This document shows, piece after piece, positions 51,597 through 60,916 of a DNA stretch of 64,000 nt; positions within the stretch are counted from its first letter, which is position 1; each line of letters opens with the position of its first letter. Under the pieces are notes generated by a model. It was given only the letters and a program-made list of their open reading frames with translations. It was not told where the DNA came from and did no database searches. The stretch comes from M55B118 sp964501715 (GTDB lineage Bacteria; Bacillota_I; Bacilli_A; Izemoplasmatales; Izemoplasmataceae). The stretch spans positions 1-64,000 of the forward strand of contig CAZCTR010000004.1 of the NCBI GenBank assembly GCA_964501715.1. The letters run 5' to 3'. The translations under genes and the position numbers were made by a program.

Positions 51597-52232
51597 ATGA
51601 AACTGGAAAAACGAACGGAGAAACTCAAGACTGTACGTGAGGCCCAGAAAGTTCCGGGCATCGTGTATGGTAAAGATATCGAACCGACACCGGTTCAGAC
51701 CCCATACACCGATTTCGTGAAGACATTCTCGGAGTTCGGTAAGAGTATGACTTTCAACGCGGACCTTGCCGGTGAGACCCATATGCTCTATTTCAAGGCT
51801 ATCCAGGTCGACCCCATCCGCCAGAACAACATCCTGCATTTCGACCTTCAGAAGGTCACCGCGAGCGAGACCATCTCCGCGGACATCCCCCTTGTCCTTC
51901 ACGGCAGGGAGACGATCGAGAAAAAAGGCCTCGTCGTCGAACAGATCAACAACACCGTCGAGACGGAGTTCCCGGCCGGTTCGGGTATCTCGCAATTCGA
52001 ACTCGATGTCAGTGAACTCGAAGGCAACGAGACCATGACGGTCACCGACCTCGACCTTCCAGAGGGCTTCAAGGTGCTCGAGGACGACGAGAAGATCCTT
52101 GTCGCTGTCAACTACCCACAAGAAGAGGAAGAACCTGAGGAAGAAGAGACCACCGATGAAGAACTCGAAGTCGAAGCCATCAAGCAAAAAGGTGAAGACG
52201 AAGAGGAAGAAACCGAAGAAGAAGACAAGTAA
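51597..52232 (+). CDS. rplY: Ribosomal protein bL25, CTC form
   Basis: A 211-residue large-subunit protein that binds 5S rRNA. The N-terminal L25 domain includes the VPGIVYGKDIEPTPV stretch. The C-terminal TL5/CTC domain contains ILHFDLQKVTASETI, IPLVLHG, and ELDVSELEGNETMTV. The last 40 residues are an acidic tail of Glu and Asp, as in many CTC proteins. GAGGAG precedes the ATG. It is monocistronic with its own promoter and two terminators downstream. Confidence 0.95.
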   Translation: MKLEKRTEKLKTVREAQKVPGIVYGKDIEPTPVQTPYTDFVKTFSEFGKSMTFNADLAGETHMLYFKAIQVDPIRQNNILHFDLQKVTASETISADIPLVLHGRETIEKKGLVVEQINNTVETEFPAGSGISQFELDVSELEGNETMTVTDLDLPEGFKVLEDDEKILVAVNYPQEEEEPEEEETTDEELEVEAIKQKGEDEEEETEEEDK

Positions 52233-52235
52233 TGA

Positions 52236-52272
52236 AAAGGACCCGCATCCCATCTGGGATTGCGGGTCTTTT
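52236..52272 (+). terminator. Terminator after rplY
   Basis: GACCCGCA/TGCGGGTC stem with inner TCCCA/TGGGA pairing, then TTTT. Confidence 0.85.
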
Positions 52273-52284
52273 AATGACTCGGAC

Positions 52285-52322
52285 CCATGAAAAAAAGCCA
52301 CCTCGGTGGCTTTTTTTCATGG
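52285..52322. terminator. Second, bidirectional terminator
   Basis: An 18-base-pair near-perfect palindrome built on GCCACC/GGTGGC and A7/T7; serves the minus-strand gene ending at 52327. Confidence 0.9.
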
Positions 52323-52326
52323 TGGC

Positions 52327-54684
52327 TTATTCGCTGTCGAACTCGTCCTCGATCGGCGGGAAAGTCCTTCGTTCGAAGAGTTCGAGCATGGTGTTCAAGG
52401 CGTTGAGGTGATGATCGTGGTCGGCATTGAAGGTGACATCATCCTGGATGGTCTCGATGGTGTGGATGGAGTGGTTGATGTTGTTGAAGAGTCGTCCATA
52501 GCTTTGTGAAGCGAATGTTCCGATGGCTTCGTAGAGATCTTCGGGCATCCTCTCGAAATCCAGTTCACCGTCTTGGCTTATGGTGTCCTGTTTCGCTTTC
52601 TCCACACGCATTTCACTGTAGAGGGCGACCTGCTCGACGGTCGGCATGCTCGAATCGTTCTCGCTCGCCTCTTCATAGGTGTTCTCCGCGTTATCGAATG
52701 CGGCGCTTGGCTTATCGAAATTCTCACCTTTCTCGGCGCGGATCATGTGGATGCCGAACTGGGTGGTGGTGAGGCTGCTCGCATAGAGTTCCTCAAGGTC
52801 GCGGTTCTCGGGGGTGTTGTAGTCTTCATAGAGATCCTGAAGCGCTCTGACGAACTCTTCGACATAGCCTTCGGTGTTGTTGTAGTTAAGGTTCTCTTCC
52901 TGCTGTGGTTGTTGGCCGGGTTGTTGGGGCTGTCCTGTGCTCACCGCGAGGTTCTCGTATTTGAGGATGATGCCTTCGGCCTTGTATTGCGCCCATATGC
53001 TGTAGTCATCATCGTCCTCGTCAGTGATGCGGGATGCCCGTTTATATTCATCCACGACATCTCTCAAGGTGTCGCCATCATCGATGGCGTCCTGGATGTC
53101 GTTTTCCAAGGATGCTTTCAAGGCGTCGAAGTCGGCTTGCTCAGAGGGGCTCATGGCTTCATAGTATTCGTTGAAGTCATCAGGATTGAAATTCTCGTCC
53201 ATGTCCACGAAGATGAGCAGCTGGTCGGCTTTCAAGCTGAAGTAGTTGTTGTACTGTTCTTCAACGTAGTCCATGACTTTCTCGAAATCGCTCTCGTCAT
53301 AGAGATAGTCATTGCGGATTGCCTCGACAACGAGGGTGTTGAAATAGTCCTCTTCCCCGGCAAGGCCGTAAGCCTGGAACAGGAATTCGTTCCAATTCAT
53401 GTCTTCGGGAGAGAATCCGTATTGCTGGTAGGCGCCTCTGTTGAAGGCGGANNNNNNNNNNNNNNNNNNNNNNNNNNNNNNNNNNNNNNNNNNNNNNNNN
53501 NNNNNNNNNNNNNNNNNNNNNNNNNNNNNNNNNNNNNNNNNNNNNNNNNNNAGGTTCTGCATGACCTGGTTGACTTGCTGTTCCCCTACAAGGTTCTCGA
53601 CATAATCGGCTTTGAGCTCATCGAGCGTTTCCTCATCCAGATCCTCGAACGGAGTGACTTCATCACGTTCAAGCACATAGAACATGAAACGGTAATCACC
53701 AATGGTGCGGGATTGACGCGAATGGGTCTGTTCCGCCTCGGGCATGGTCTTGTAGAGGTGATCGCTAAGTTCAAGGATGTTGTTTCCGCCTCGTCCTTCT
53801 CCGGCTTTCTGCATGTCGTACTGATTGAACATCAGAGGATCGCGCTCAAGGTCGACTAGGTCTTCAATGGTCGCATCCTCAGGGAGCGCTTCTCTATAAG
53901 GATAGATGAAGTTGTACATTTCGATGAAGTGAGACAGGGCCTCTTCATCGGTGAGGGCATCCGTGTTATCCTCGTCGAAATCGTCGCTCGCGACATCCTC
54001 GATCGGGATGTCGTCATTGGCACTCGGGTCATAAAGACCGAGCCCTCCTTCGAAATTGGGGACGAGGTTGAAGTGGTTCAGGACATTCCTTACGTCCGTA
54101 GAGCCGCTGAACCTGAGCATGATGGCTTGCAAGTCACCTTGCTCGTAGTCCTCGTAATAGCTCTCCAGATCGCTTTCGCTGATTGCGAAGTCGCCATCCT
54201 CATCTAAATACGCGTCACGCGTATAATGCTCCTTGGCGATGTTGACGCGCATGAACATTTCAACGCTTTCTTCGTCATCAGGGTCGTGGCCGTTCATGAC
54301 CAGCGTGTCCCTGTAGTTTTGTTCAAGGTCCTCTTTCTCCCTTGCGCTCAACTCGTTGATTTCATCGTCATCGGTGGTGCCGTACGTCATCTCTTTGATC
54401 TTCTCGTCGATCTCGGAGGGTTCGACGTCATCGATGTAATCGCTCAGAAGTTGGCGGTCGATGTAGTTTTGGAAGTGCGAGAGGCCATCCATCACTTTGA
54501 TGCGTTCATAGAGTTCCTGGTTCGTGACATCATGACCGTTATAGCTCATGAACACGCCGTCCTTGTTGGACAAGGCGGGCGTAGAGTCGTCGTTTTGAAT
54601 GGCGTTGCACGCCACTGACAGGACGATGATTAATACGATGATGCTTAGGACAATCGCGCCCCTTTTGATTAGTTTAGGGTCCAT
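52327..54684 (-). CDS. Large foldase-like lipoprotein (SurA/PrsA type), interrupted by gap
   Basis: At least 785 residues. The N terminus has a lipoprotein signal (GAIVLSIIVLIIVLSVAC). The mature part is very acidic, largely helical, and has SurA_N-like features early on (FMSYNGHDVTNQELYER). A segment near the C terminus (TTTQFGIHMIRAEKGENF) resembles a parvulin strand. It is therefore probably an extracytoplasmic peptidyl-prolyl isomerase or chaperone, but the domain is degenerate. The 100-N gap falls in the middle, so length and frame across it are uncertain. AAGGAG is 10 bases before the ATG. A TATAAT for it lies at 54713-54718 (minus). Confidence 0.7.
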   Translation of the reverse strand: MDPKLIKRGAIVLSIIVLIIVLSVACNAIQNDDSTPALSNKDGVFMSYNGHDVTNQELYERIKVMDGLSHFQNYIDRQLLSDYIDDVEPSEIDEKIKEMTYGTTDDDEINELSAREKEDLEQNYRDTLVMNGHDPDDEESVEMFMRVNIAKEHYTRDAYLDEDGDFAISESDLESYYEDYEQGDLQAIMLRFSGSTDVRNVLNHFNLVPNFEGGLGLYDPSANDDIPIEDVASDDFDEDNTDALTDEEALSHFIEMYNFIYPYREALPEDATIEDLVDLERDPLMFNQYDMQKAGEGRGGNNILELSDHLYKTMPEAEQTHSRQSRTIGDYRFMFYVLERDEVTPFEDLDEETLDELKADYVENLVGEQQVNQVMQNXXXXXXXXXXXXXXXXXXXXXXXXXXXXXXXXXXSAFNRGAYQQYGFSPEDMNWNEFLFQAYGLAGEEDYFNTLVVEAIRNDYLYDESDFEKVMDYVEEQYNNYFSLKADQLLIFVDMDENFNPDDFNEYYEAMSPSEQADFDALKASLENDIQDAIDDGDTLRDVVDEYKRASRITDEDDDDYSIWAQYKAEGIILKYENLAVSTGQPQQPGQQPQQEENLNYNNTEGYVEEFVRALQDLYEDYNTPENRDLEELYASSLTTTQFGIHMIRAEKGENFDKPSAAFDNAENTYEEASENDSSMPTVEQVALYSEMRVEKAKQDTISQDGELDFERMPEDLYEAIGTFASQSYGRLFNNINHSIHTIETIQDDVTFNADHDHHLNALNTMLELFERRTFPPIEDEFDSE
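53452..53551. other. Assembly gap (100 N)
   Basis: Exactly 100 Ns inside the foldase-like gene. The true missing length is unknown. Confidence 0.98.
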
Positions 54685-54754
54685 AAATGTATCACTCCTT
54701 GTATAATTACGCATTATATATACTACCACTAATCATTTTTAAACACAATATAAA

Positions 54755-54775
54755 AATACCGCATCTTGCGGTGTT
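54755..54775 (-). other. Small hairpin upstream of foldase gene
   Basis: ACCGCA/TGCGGT stem extended by weak pairs. On the minus strand it is followed by TTTTTAT, so it may stop antisense transcription before the foldase promoter. Confidence 0.35.
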
Positions 54776-54813
54776 ATGAATGTAAGAGAGGGGGATTTGA
54801 CGATGTTCTTAAA

Positions 54814-54841
54814 TTGCATTCATGCATACATGGTGTATAAT
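54814..54841 (+). promoter_or_regulatory. Promoter for walJ operon
   Basis: TTGCAT, 16-base spacer, TATAAT. Confidence 0.55.
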
Positions 54842-54865
54842 GAAAAGGAATTGGAGTTGATGGAC

Positions 54866-55651
54866 ATGGAAGTGACAGTGCTCGCAAGCGGATCGAAAGG
54901 CAATGCGACCCACATAAAGACGCAACACGGTGTGTTCCTGATCGATGCCGGCATATCCTATAAGCAACTCATCTTGCGCATGCATCAAAGAGGCCTTTCG
55001 GATGCGCTAGACGGTGTGTTTCTCACCCATGAGCACAGCGACCATACAAAGGGGCTTTTCCAACTGCTCAAGCAGACCGGGATCCCCCTGTACGCCTTCC
55101 GGACCACCTACGAGGCGACCAGCAGGAAAAAACGCGCCCTGCCCGACGCGCACACCCACATCGACATACCTGGGTTCGGCTCGATGGCTCTGGGCGGGCT
55201 TAAGATCACGATGGTGCGCACTTCGCATGACGCCGCTCACAGTCTGGGTTTCGTCTTCGAGGAAAACGGAAAGCGCCTCGTCTATCTGACGGACACAGGC
55301 TTCTTGGATGAACGGCATTTTCCACTGCTTGAAAACGCGGACATGTATGTCTTCGAATCGAACTACGACGTCTCCATGCTTTATGAGTCCGAACGTCCAC
55401 ACCACCTCAAGCGTAGAATCGATTCTGTCCGGGGGCACCTGTCCAACACCGACAGCGCCTATTATCTCAGCCGTCTGATCGGTGAGCGGACCACCCAGAT
55501 CGTCCTGGCCCATCCGAGCGAGGACTGCAACACGGAAGCCTGCGCGCTTTCTACATTGAAAGAGGTCTTCACAAGCTATGAGATGGATGTGGACGCGTAC
55601 GCTGTCCATGTCGCCAAACAACACACCCCGAGCCCCACATTCAAATTGTGA
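54866..55651 (+). CDS. walJ: Metallo-beta-lactamase-fold exonuclease WalJ/YycJ
   Basis: A 261-residue MBL-fold protein. It starts VTVLASGSKGNATHI, as in YycJ. Metal ligands are in FLTHEHSDHTKGL, RTSHDAAHSLGF and VYLTDTGFL, and the C-terminal VLAHPSEDCN supplies the last His. YycJ/WalJ acts as a 5'-3' DNA exonuclease in repair. It normally sits in the walRK operon, but no walRK genes are here. The start at 54866 gives 9-base spacing from GGAG. A kinase-like gene follows 17 bases after the stop. Confidence 0.92.
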   Translation: MEVTVLASGSKGNATHIKTQHGVFLIDAGISYKQLILRMHQRGLSDALDGVFLTHEHSDHTKGLFQLLKQTGIPLYAFRTTYEATSRKKRALPDAHTHIDIPGFGSMALGGLKITMVRTSHDAAHSLGFVFEENGKRLVYLTDTGFLDERHFPLLENADMYVFESNYDVSMLYESERPHHLKRRIDSVRGHLSNTDSAYYLSRLIGERTTQIVLAHPSEDCNTEACALSTLKEVFTSYEMDVDAYAVHVAKQHTPSPTFKL

Positions 55652-55668
55652 AAAGAGAGGAAGATTCC

Positions 55669-56538
55669 ATGGACCATGTCACACTGATCAAAGAGACCTG
55701 TGCAAAGGTGTTCGACGTTTCCAAAGCTGAAGTGACTTTGAAAACCCGCCTCATGGGTGGTATGTCGAACTATACCTATGTCATTTTAGTTGCAGGAGAG
55801 GAGTACACTTTCAGAGTGCCCGGAAAAAACGCCGACAAATTTGTCGACCGGGATGTCGAGGCCCATCACATTGAACTTGAGCGTCAACTCGGCCTCAACA
55901 ACGAGACGGTCTATCTCGATCCTGAGAGCGGCATCAAGATCGCGAAATACATCGAAGGCGTGCCCCTGCACGAGAAAAAACCACTGGACTATCTCGAGGA
56001 GGCCGCAAGCGTGCTACGCACAATCCATGAAAGTGGCATCGAATCAAAATACGACTATGCACCCTTCGACCGGTTGGAACATTACGAAGGCCATCTTGAG
56101 GCTTTCGACTATGAACACGAAGCACGGTATTTCGAACTGAAAGCGTCCTTGAAGGCCCACAAGCCCTTCCTCGACGGATTCAAGAAAACCTTCACCCATG
56201 GGGACGCCCAGGTGAGCAACTTCGTCGTCCGCGAGGATGAAGTCCGCCTCATGGACTGGGAATTCACAGGCAACAACGACCCCTACTATGACATCGCCTG
56301 TTACGGAAACAACGATTTCGACCATGCCGTTGCGCTGCTTCCTGTCTATTTGCAGCGCACACCAAAATTCGAGGACTACAAACGGCTATACTTGTGGCGG
56401 ACGTATCAATGTCTGCAATGGCACAATGTCGCGCTTTACAAGGACAAGATAGGCTTGAGCGAGGAACTTCAGGTAAACTTTGACTATGTCGCCAAGCTAT
56501 ATTTGCAAAAAGCGGAGGCGCTCCTGGCCAAATTGTAA
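55669..56538 (+). CDS. Choline/aminoglycoside-kinase-like phosphotransferase
   Basis: A 289-residue protein of the choline kinase (LicA-like)/APH fold. Visible features are the nucleotide loop LMGGMSNYTYVI, FRVPGKNADKFVDRD, the catalytic Brenner motif THGDAQVSNFVV and the metal-binding LMDWEFTGNNDPYYDIACYG. It may phosphorylate choline, ethanolamine or another amino alcohol. No licD or cytidylyltransferase is adjacent, so the substrate is open. The start at 55669 has GAGAGG 8 bases upstream. A terminator follows. Confidence 0.88.
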   Translation: MDHVTLIKETCAKVFDVSKAEVTLKTRLMGGMSNYTYVILVAGEEYTFRVPGKNADKFVDRDVEAHHIELERQLGLNNETVYLDPESGIKIAKYIEGVPLHEKKPLDYLEEAASVLRTIHESGIESKYDYAPFDRLEHYEGHLEAFDYEHEARYFELKASLKAHKPFLDGFKKTFTHGDAQVSNFVVREDEVRLMDWEFTGNNDPYYDIACYGNNDFDHAVALLPVYLQRTPKFEDYKRLYLWRTYQCLQWHNVALYKDKIGLSEELQVNFDYVAKLYLQKAEALLAKL

Positions 56539-56562
56539 TGCTTAAGACGATTTTCCAAATAG

Positions 56563-56598
56563 AAGAAAACACTTTTGATGTAAGTGTTTTCTTTTTTT
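56563..56598 (+). terminator. Terminator after walJ operon
   Basis: GAAAACACTT/AAGTGTTTTC stem (10 to 12 pairs), 7-base loop, seven Ts. Confidence 0.92.
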
Positions 56599-56615
56599 AA
56601 AAACCCACTATGACG

Positions 56616-56644
56616 TTGTTAAAATAAAGTGAATATTGTATAAT
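56616..56644 (+). promoter_or_regulatory. Promoter for PFOR gene
   Basis: TTGTTA, 17-base spacer, TATAAT; 51 bases before the start. Confidence 0.65.
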
Positions 56645-56695
56645 TGACTTGTATGACAAAACGACATCATCAAATATCAATTGGAGGTAGTTGCG

Positions 56696-59600
56696 ATGGC
56701 GACTAAAAAACAATTTCAGTCCATGGACGGCAACCAGGCGGCGGCACACGCAGCCTACGCGTTCACCGAAGTAGCGGGCATTTATCCGATCACCCCGTCT
56801 TCACCTATGGCTGAACACACCGACCTTTGGGCATCACAAGGCAAGAAGAACTTGTTCGGCATGCCTGTCAAGGTCATCGAAATGCAATCGGAAGCGGGAG
56901 CTGCCGGTACCGTTCACGGCTCACTGCAAGCCGGTGCGCTCACCACGACTTACACCGCATCCCAAGGGCTTCTTCTGAAGCTCCCCAACATGTATAAAAT
57001 AGCGGGGGAACTGCTCCCCGGAGTCATCCATGTCGCTTCGAGGAGCCTTGCTGTACAGGCGCTCTCGATCTTCGGCGACCATCAGGATGTCATGGCGACG
57101 CGTCAAAGCGGATTCGCTCTGCTCGCATCAGGGTCCGTGCAACAGTCAATGGACCTCGCGGGGGTGGCCCATCTTGCGGCCATCAAATCCAGCATTCCGT
57201 TCGTGCATTTCTTCGACGGTTTCCGTACCTCGAACGAGGTCAACAAGATCGAAGTGATGGACTACAGCGTCTATGACCGTCTTATCGACCGCGACGCGGT
57301 ACGCGCCTTCAAGAAGCGTGGCCTCAATTCCGCGAATCCCGTGACCCGCGGCAGCGCTCAGAACGACGATGTGTACATGCAGAACCGTGAAGTCCAGGAC
57401 AAGTACTACGAAGCTGTCCCCGACATCGTCGCGCACTATCTTGAGGAGATCTCCAAAGAGACTGGCCGTGACTATGCACCGTTCACCTATTATGGCGATG
57501 AAGACGCTGAAGATGTCGTCGTCGCGATGGGCTCCGTCACGGAGACCGTCCGCGAGACTGTCGATTATCTCAGGGACAAAGAAGGCCGTAAAGTCGGATT
57601 GCTCACCGTGCATCTTTACCGTCCTTTCAGCGAAAAATACTTCTTCAAGGCTATGCCGGACACTGTGAAACGCATCACTGTCCTTGATAGGACGAAAGAA
57701 AGCGGATCGAACGGCGAGCCGCTCTATCTCGATGTACGCAACGTCTACTATGAAAAAGAGGACGCCCCCACGATTCTCGGCGGCCGCTACGGACTCTCAA
57801 GCAAGGACACGACACCCGCCCAGATCAAAGCGGTATACGACAATCTCCAAGGCGAACAGAGGAACCGTTTCACCATCGGCATCAACGATGACGTGAACCA
57901 CACCTCGCTTGAAGTGCCCGAGGAGATTTCCACCATCGACAAGACGACGACCGAACTGCTCTTCTACGGATTCGGCAGCGACGGTACCGTCGGCGCGTCC
58001 AAGAACACCATCAAGATCATCGGCGAGAACACCGACATGTACGGTCAGGCCTACGCCGCTTACGATTCACGTAAGTCCGGCGGGGTCACCCGCATGCATC
58101 TACGCTTCAGTGAAAAACCAATCCGAAGCACCTATCTCGTCAACCATCCACACTTCGTGAGCTGCTCGAAGGATTCCTACCTGGAAATCTATGACATGCT
58201 GAGCGGCATGCGCAAAGGTGGCACCTTCCTGCTCAACACGGTCCGTCCGAAAGACGAGATCGAGGAACTCCTTCCTAACAAGGTGAAGCGTCAGCTCGCC
58301 GAAAAAGATGCGAAACTCTATATCATCAACGCCGTCAAGCTCGCCGAGGAAATCGGTCTTGGAGAACGCATCAACACCATCATGCAATCGGCTTTCTTCG
58401 CCCTCAACGAACACATCATGCCTTATGAAGAGGCGCAGAAGCTGATGAAGGAATACACCGAAAAAGCTTACGGCCGCAAAGGCCGCGACATCGTCGAGAA
58501 GAACTTCCAAGCCATCGAAAAAGGTAAAGAAGGACTTGTCGAGGTCGAAGTCAAGGATTCCTGGAAGTCACTGAAAGATGATAAGAAGGATTCTGACAGC
58601 GCCAAGCCGAGCTATGTCAAGGACATAGCCGAACCCATCAACCAGCTTGAAGGCTACAACCTTCCAACCTCCGCATTCGAAGACTATGCGGACGGCACGA
58701 TGGAAAACGGAAGCACCTATTATGAGAAACGCGGCATCGCCAACTACGTGCCGAAGTGGAATGCAGACACTTGCATCCAATGTAACCAATGCGCTTTCGC
58801 CTGCCCCCACGCGGTCATCCGTCCTTTCCTTCTCACCGACGAGGAGATGGAGAACGCCCCTGAAGGCATCCAGACCCTCGACGCCCGAGGAAAAGGCATT
58901 GACGACCTTCAGTACAAGATTCAGATCTCCACACTCGACTGCACCGGTTGCGGCGTCTGCGTAAGTGTCTGCCCAACCAACCCGAAATCCCTCGAGATGG
59001 AGCCCATCGGCGACGCGATCGAACGTGGCGAAGTCGAAAACGCGAGATATCTCTATGAGGAAGTCTCTCCGAAAGACAACCTTGTCAAGAAAACCAACGC
59101 AAAGAACAGCCAGTTCGCGAAACCGCTCTTCGAATACCATGGCGCTTGCGCCGGTTGCGGGGAGACAGCTTATGTCAAGCTCGTCACCCAACTCTTCGGT
59201 GACCGCATGATGATCGCCAACGCGACAGGATGCTCATCGATTTACGGCGGGTCCTATCCTGCGACCCCTTACACCACCAATGACGACGGCCGCGGTCCGG
59301 CATGGGCCAACAGCCTTTTCGAGGATAACGCGGAATTCGGTTTCGGCATGCGCCACGGTCTTGAGACCATGCGCGATCGTCTACACTTCATTGTTGAAGA
59401 GAACAAGGACGAACTCCCCAAAGAGGCGGCTGACCTTTTCGAAAGCTGGAAAGAGAACCGTGACGACGGAGACAAGACTCTCGAGATCTCCAAACAGCTC
59501 CGTCCGATCCTTGATGAGATGGATGGCAAGCTCGGAGAAGAACTCCGTGAGCTCGCACCCTACATCGTCAAGCAATCGAACTGGATCATCGGCGGCGACG

Positions 59601-60247
59601 GTTGGGCTTACGACATCGGTTACGGCGGAGTTGACCATGTCATAGCGAGCGGCGAAGATGTCAACATCCTCGTGCTCGACACCCAGGTCTATTCCAACAC
59701 CGGCGGACAGTCATCCAAAGCGGCCGGGAAAGGGTCCATCGCGGCGTTCACTGCCGCTGGTAAGTCCGACAACCAAAAGGACCTCGCATCCTTGGCCATG
59801 ACTTACGGTCATGTCTATGTGGCCCAAGTATCACACGGCGCCTCCCAACAACAGGTCCTCAAGGCCATGCGTGAGGCGGAATCCTATAACGGACCGAGCA
59901 TCGTGATTGCTTACAGCCCATGTATCGCCCACAAGATCGAGGGCGGCCTCACCCATTCCGCAGACCAGGCCAAACTGGCTGTCCAAAGCGGATATTGGCC
60001 GACTTTCCGCTTCGATCCGCGTCTGACGGAACAAGGCAAGAACCCGCTTCAGATTGACGCAAAGCAGCCCAAGTGGGAGAGATATGATGAGTTCCTCATG
60101 AACGAGGCCCGGTATTCACAGCTCAAAGACATCAACCCAGAGAAAGCCGACGAGCTTCTCGAAGCCAACAAGAAAGCGGCCCAACGCCGTTGGAGAATGT
60201 ACAAACGCTACGAAGCGATGGATTTCTCCGAAGAAGCCAACGAGTAA
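56696..60247 (+). CDS. nifJ: Pyruvate:ferredoxin (flavodoxin) oxidoreductase
   Basis: Oxidises pyruvate with CoA to acetyl-CoA and CO2, reducing ferredoxin. The single 1183-residue chain has all domains. The N-terminal pyrimidine-binding domain contains YPITPSSPMAEHTDLWASQG. Two ferredoxin-type clusters follow, CIQCNQCAFACP at about 693 and CTGCGVCVSVCP at about 749. The C-terminal TPP domain has GACAGCGETAYVKL, ANATGCSSIYGG and GGDGWAYDIGYGG with the QVYSNTGGQSS block. GGAGG precedes the ATG. It is monocistronic and likely the main pyruvate-oxidising enzyme, feeding NfnAB. Confidence 0.98.
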   Translation: MATKKQFQSMDGNQAAAHAAYAFTEVAGIYPITPSSPMAEHTDLWASQGKKNLFGMPVKVIEMQSEAGAAGTVHGSLQAGALTTTYTASQGLLLKLPNMYKIAGELLPGVIHVASRSLAVQALSIFGDHQDVMATRQSGFALLASGSVQQSMDLAGVAHLAAIKSSIPFVHFFDGFRTSNEVNKIEVMDYSVYDRLIDRDAVRAFKKRGLNSANPVTRGSAQNDDVYMQNREVQDKYYEAVPDIVAHYLEEISKETGRDYAPFTYYGDEDAEDVVVAMGSVTETVRETVDYLRDKEGRKVGLLTVHLYRPFSEKYFFKAMPDTVKRITVLDRTKESGSNGEPLYLDVRNVYYEKEDAPTILGGRYGLSSKDTTPAQIKAVYDNLQGEQRNRFTIGINDDVNHTSLEVPEEISTIDKTTTELLFYGFGSDGTVGASKNTIKIIGENTDMYGQAYAAYDSRKSGGVTRMHLRFSEKPIRSTYLVNHPHFVSCSKDSYLEIYDMLSGMRKGGTFLLNTVRPKDEIEELLPNKVKRQLAEKDAKLYIINAVKLAEEIGLGERINTIMQSAFFALNEHIMPYEEAQKLMKEYTEKAYGRKGRDIVEKNFQAIEKGKEGLVEVEVKDSWKSLKDDKKDSDSAKPSYVKDIAEPINQLEGYNLPTSAFEDYADGTMENGSTYYEKRGIANYVPKWNADTCIQCNQCAFACPHAVIRPFLLTDEEMENAPEGIQTLDARGKGIDDLQYKIQISTLDCTGCGVCVSVCPTNPKSLEMEPIGDAIERGEVENARYLYEEVSPKDNLVKKTNAKNSQFAKPLFEYHGACAGCGETAYVKLVTQLFGDRMMIANATGCSSIYGGSYPATPYTTNDDGRGPAWANSLFEDNAEFGFGMRHGLETMRDRLHFIVEENKDELPKEAADLFESWKENRDDGDKTLEISKQLRPILDEMDGKLGEELRELAPYIVKQSNWIIGGDGWAYDIGYGGVDHVIASGEDVNILVLDTQVYSNTGGQSSKAAGKGSIAAFTAAGKSDNQKDLASLAMTYGHVYVAQVSHGASQQQVLKAMREAESYNGPSIVIAYSPCIAHKIEGGLTHSADQAKLAVQSGYWPTFRFDPRLTEQGKNPLQIDAKQPKWERYDEFLMNEARYSQLKDINPEKADELLEANKKAAQRRWRMYKRYEAMDFSEEANE

Positions 60248-60252
60248 TAATC

Positions 60253-60288
60253 AAAAGAGGGTGCCAAGCTTTTTGGCCCCTCTTTTTT
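60253..60288 (+). terminator. Terminator after PFOR gene
   Basis: AAAAGAGG/CCTCTTTT outer stem and GCCAA/TTGGC inner stem, then T run. Confidence 0.88.
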
Positions 60289-60304
60289 ACTTGTCTGGGC
60301 ATAC

Positions 60305-60333
60305 TTGAATTAAATGGTCCGGGCATGTATAAT
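60305..60333 (+). promoter_or_regulatory. Promoter for mgtC-like gene
   Basis: TTGAAT, 17-base spacer, TATAAT; a leader of about 60 bases follows without obvious structure. Confidence 0.65.
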
Positions 60334-60397
60334 ATAGGGAAATTCATTGTTCAGACATCCAATGATTAAGCTTACATAGGAAAGGGGCATTCTTTTC

Positions 60398-60886
60398 ATG
60401 GGAATGAATCCGGAAGTCAATCTAGTCTATATTTTCCAGGCGATCGGCCTGACGATCCTTTTTGTCGGCCTGATCGGATTTGAACGCCAACGGCGCAATA
60501 AAATAGCGGGTCTCACCACGCACCTCCTCGTCGCTTTGGGGGCGGTGGGCCTCACCATTGTCCAACAGACCATGGTCCAGGACATGTTCGCCTTCATCGC
60601 CGAGAATCCCGAATATGCGGAGAACATCACCTTCCAGCACCAGCGTCAGCGGATTGTCGCTCAGATAGTGAGCGGAATCGGCTTTCTCGGCACCGGTGCC
60701 ATCCTCAAGACCAACGGCTACATCAGCGGTCTCACCACCGCTTCGACGCTTTGGATCAGCGCGATCATCGGCATCATTTTCGGTTACGGCATGTTCACCC
60801 TCGGCATCACTTTGTCGCTTTCGATCCTTTTCGTGCTCACCATCATCAAAAACGTCATCCGTCATAATGTCGAAGACCACAATTAA
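60398..60886 (+). CDS. MgtC/SapB family membrane protein
   Basis: A 162-residue protein with four or five membrane helices. MgtC motifs are VGLIGFERQRRNKIAGLTTHLLV, recognisable by GFERQRR and AGLTTHLLVALGA, then IVSGIGFLGTGAILK and GLTTASTLWISAIIGIIFGYG. MgtC proteins are linked to magnesium limitation and acid stress through control of ATP synthase or potassium. The C-terminal soluble domain of Salmonella MgtC is absent, as in SapB forms. AAAGGGG lies 10 bases before the ATG. Confidence 0.9.
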   Translation: MGMNPEVNLVYIFQAIGLTILFVGLIGFERQRRNKIAGLTTHLLVALGAVGLTIVQQTMVQDMFAFIAENPEYAENITFQHQRQRIVAQIVSGIGFLGTGAILKTNGYISGLTTASTLWISAIIGIIFGYGMFTLGITLSLSILFVLTIIKNVIRHNVEDHN

Positions 60887-60890
60887 ATGA

Positions 60891-60916
60891 AAAAAACCTC
60901 CATCCGGAGGTTTTTT
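60891..60916. terminator. Bidirectional terminator
   Basis: Eleven pairs AAAAAACCTCC, ATCC loop, T run both ways; reaches the stop of the convergent gene. Confidence 0.92.

Noticed and set aside
52573..53859. 428-codon open frame opposite the foldase-like gene
   Set aside because: It runs through the N gap and is the complement of an acidic helical protein; no start signal or family features.
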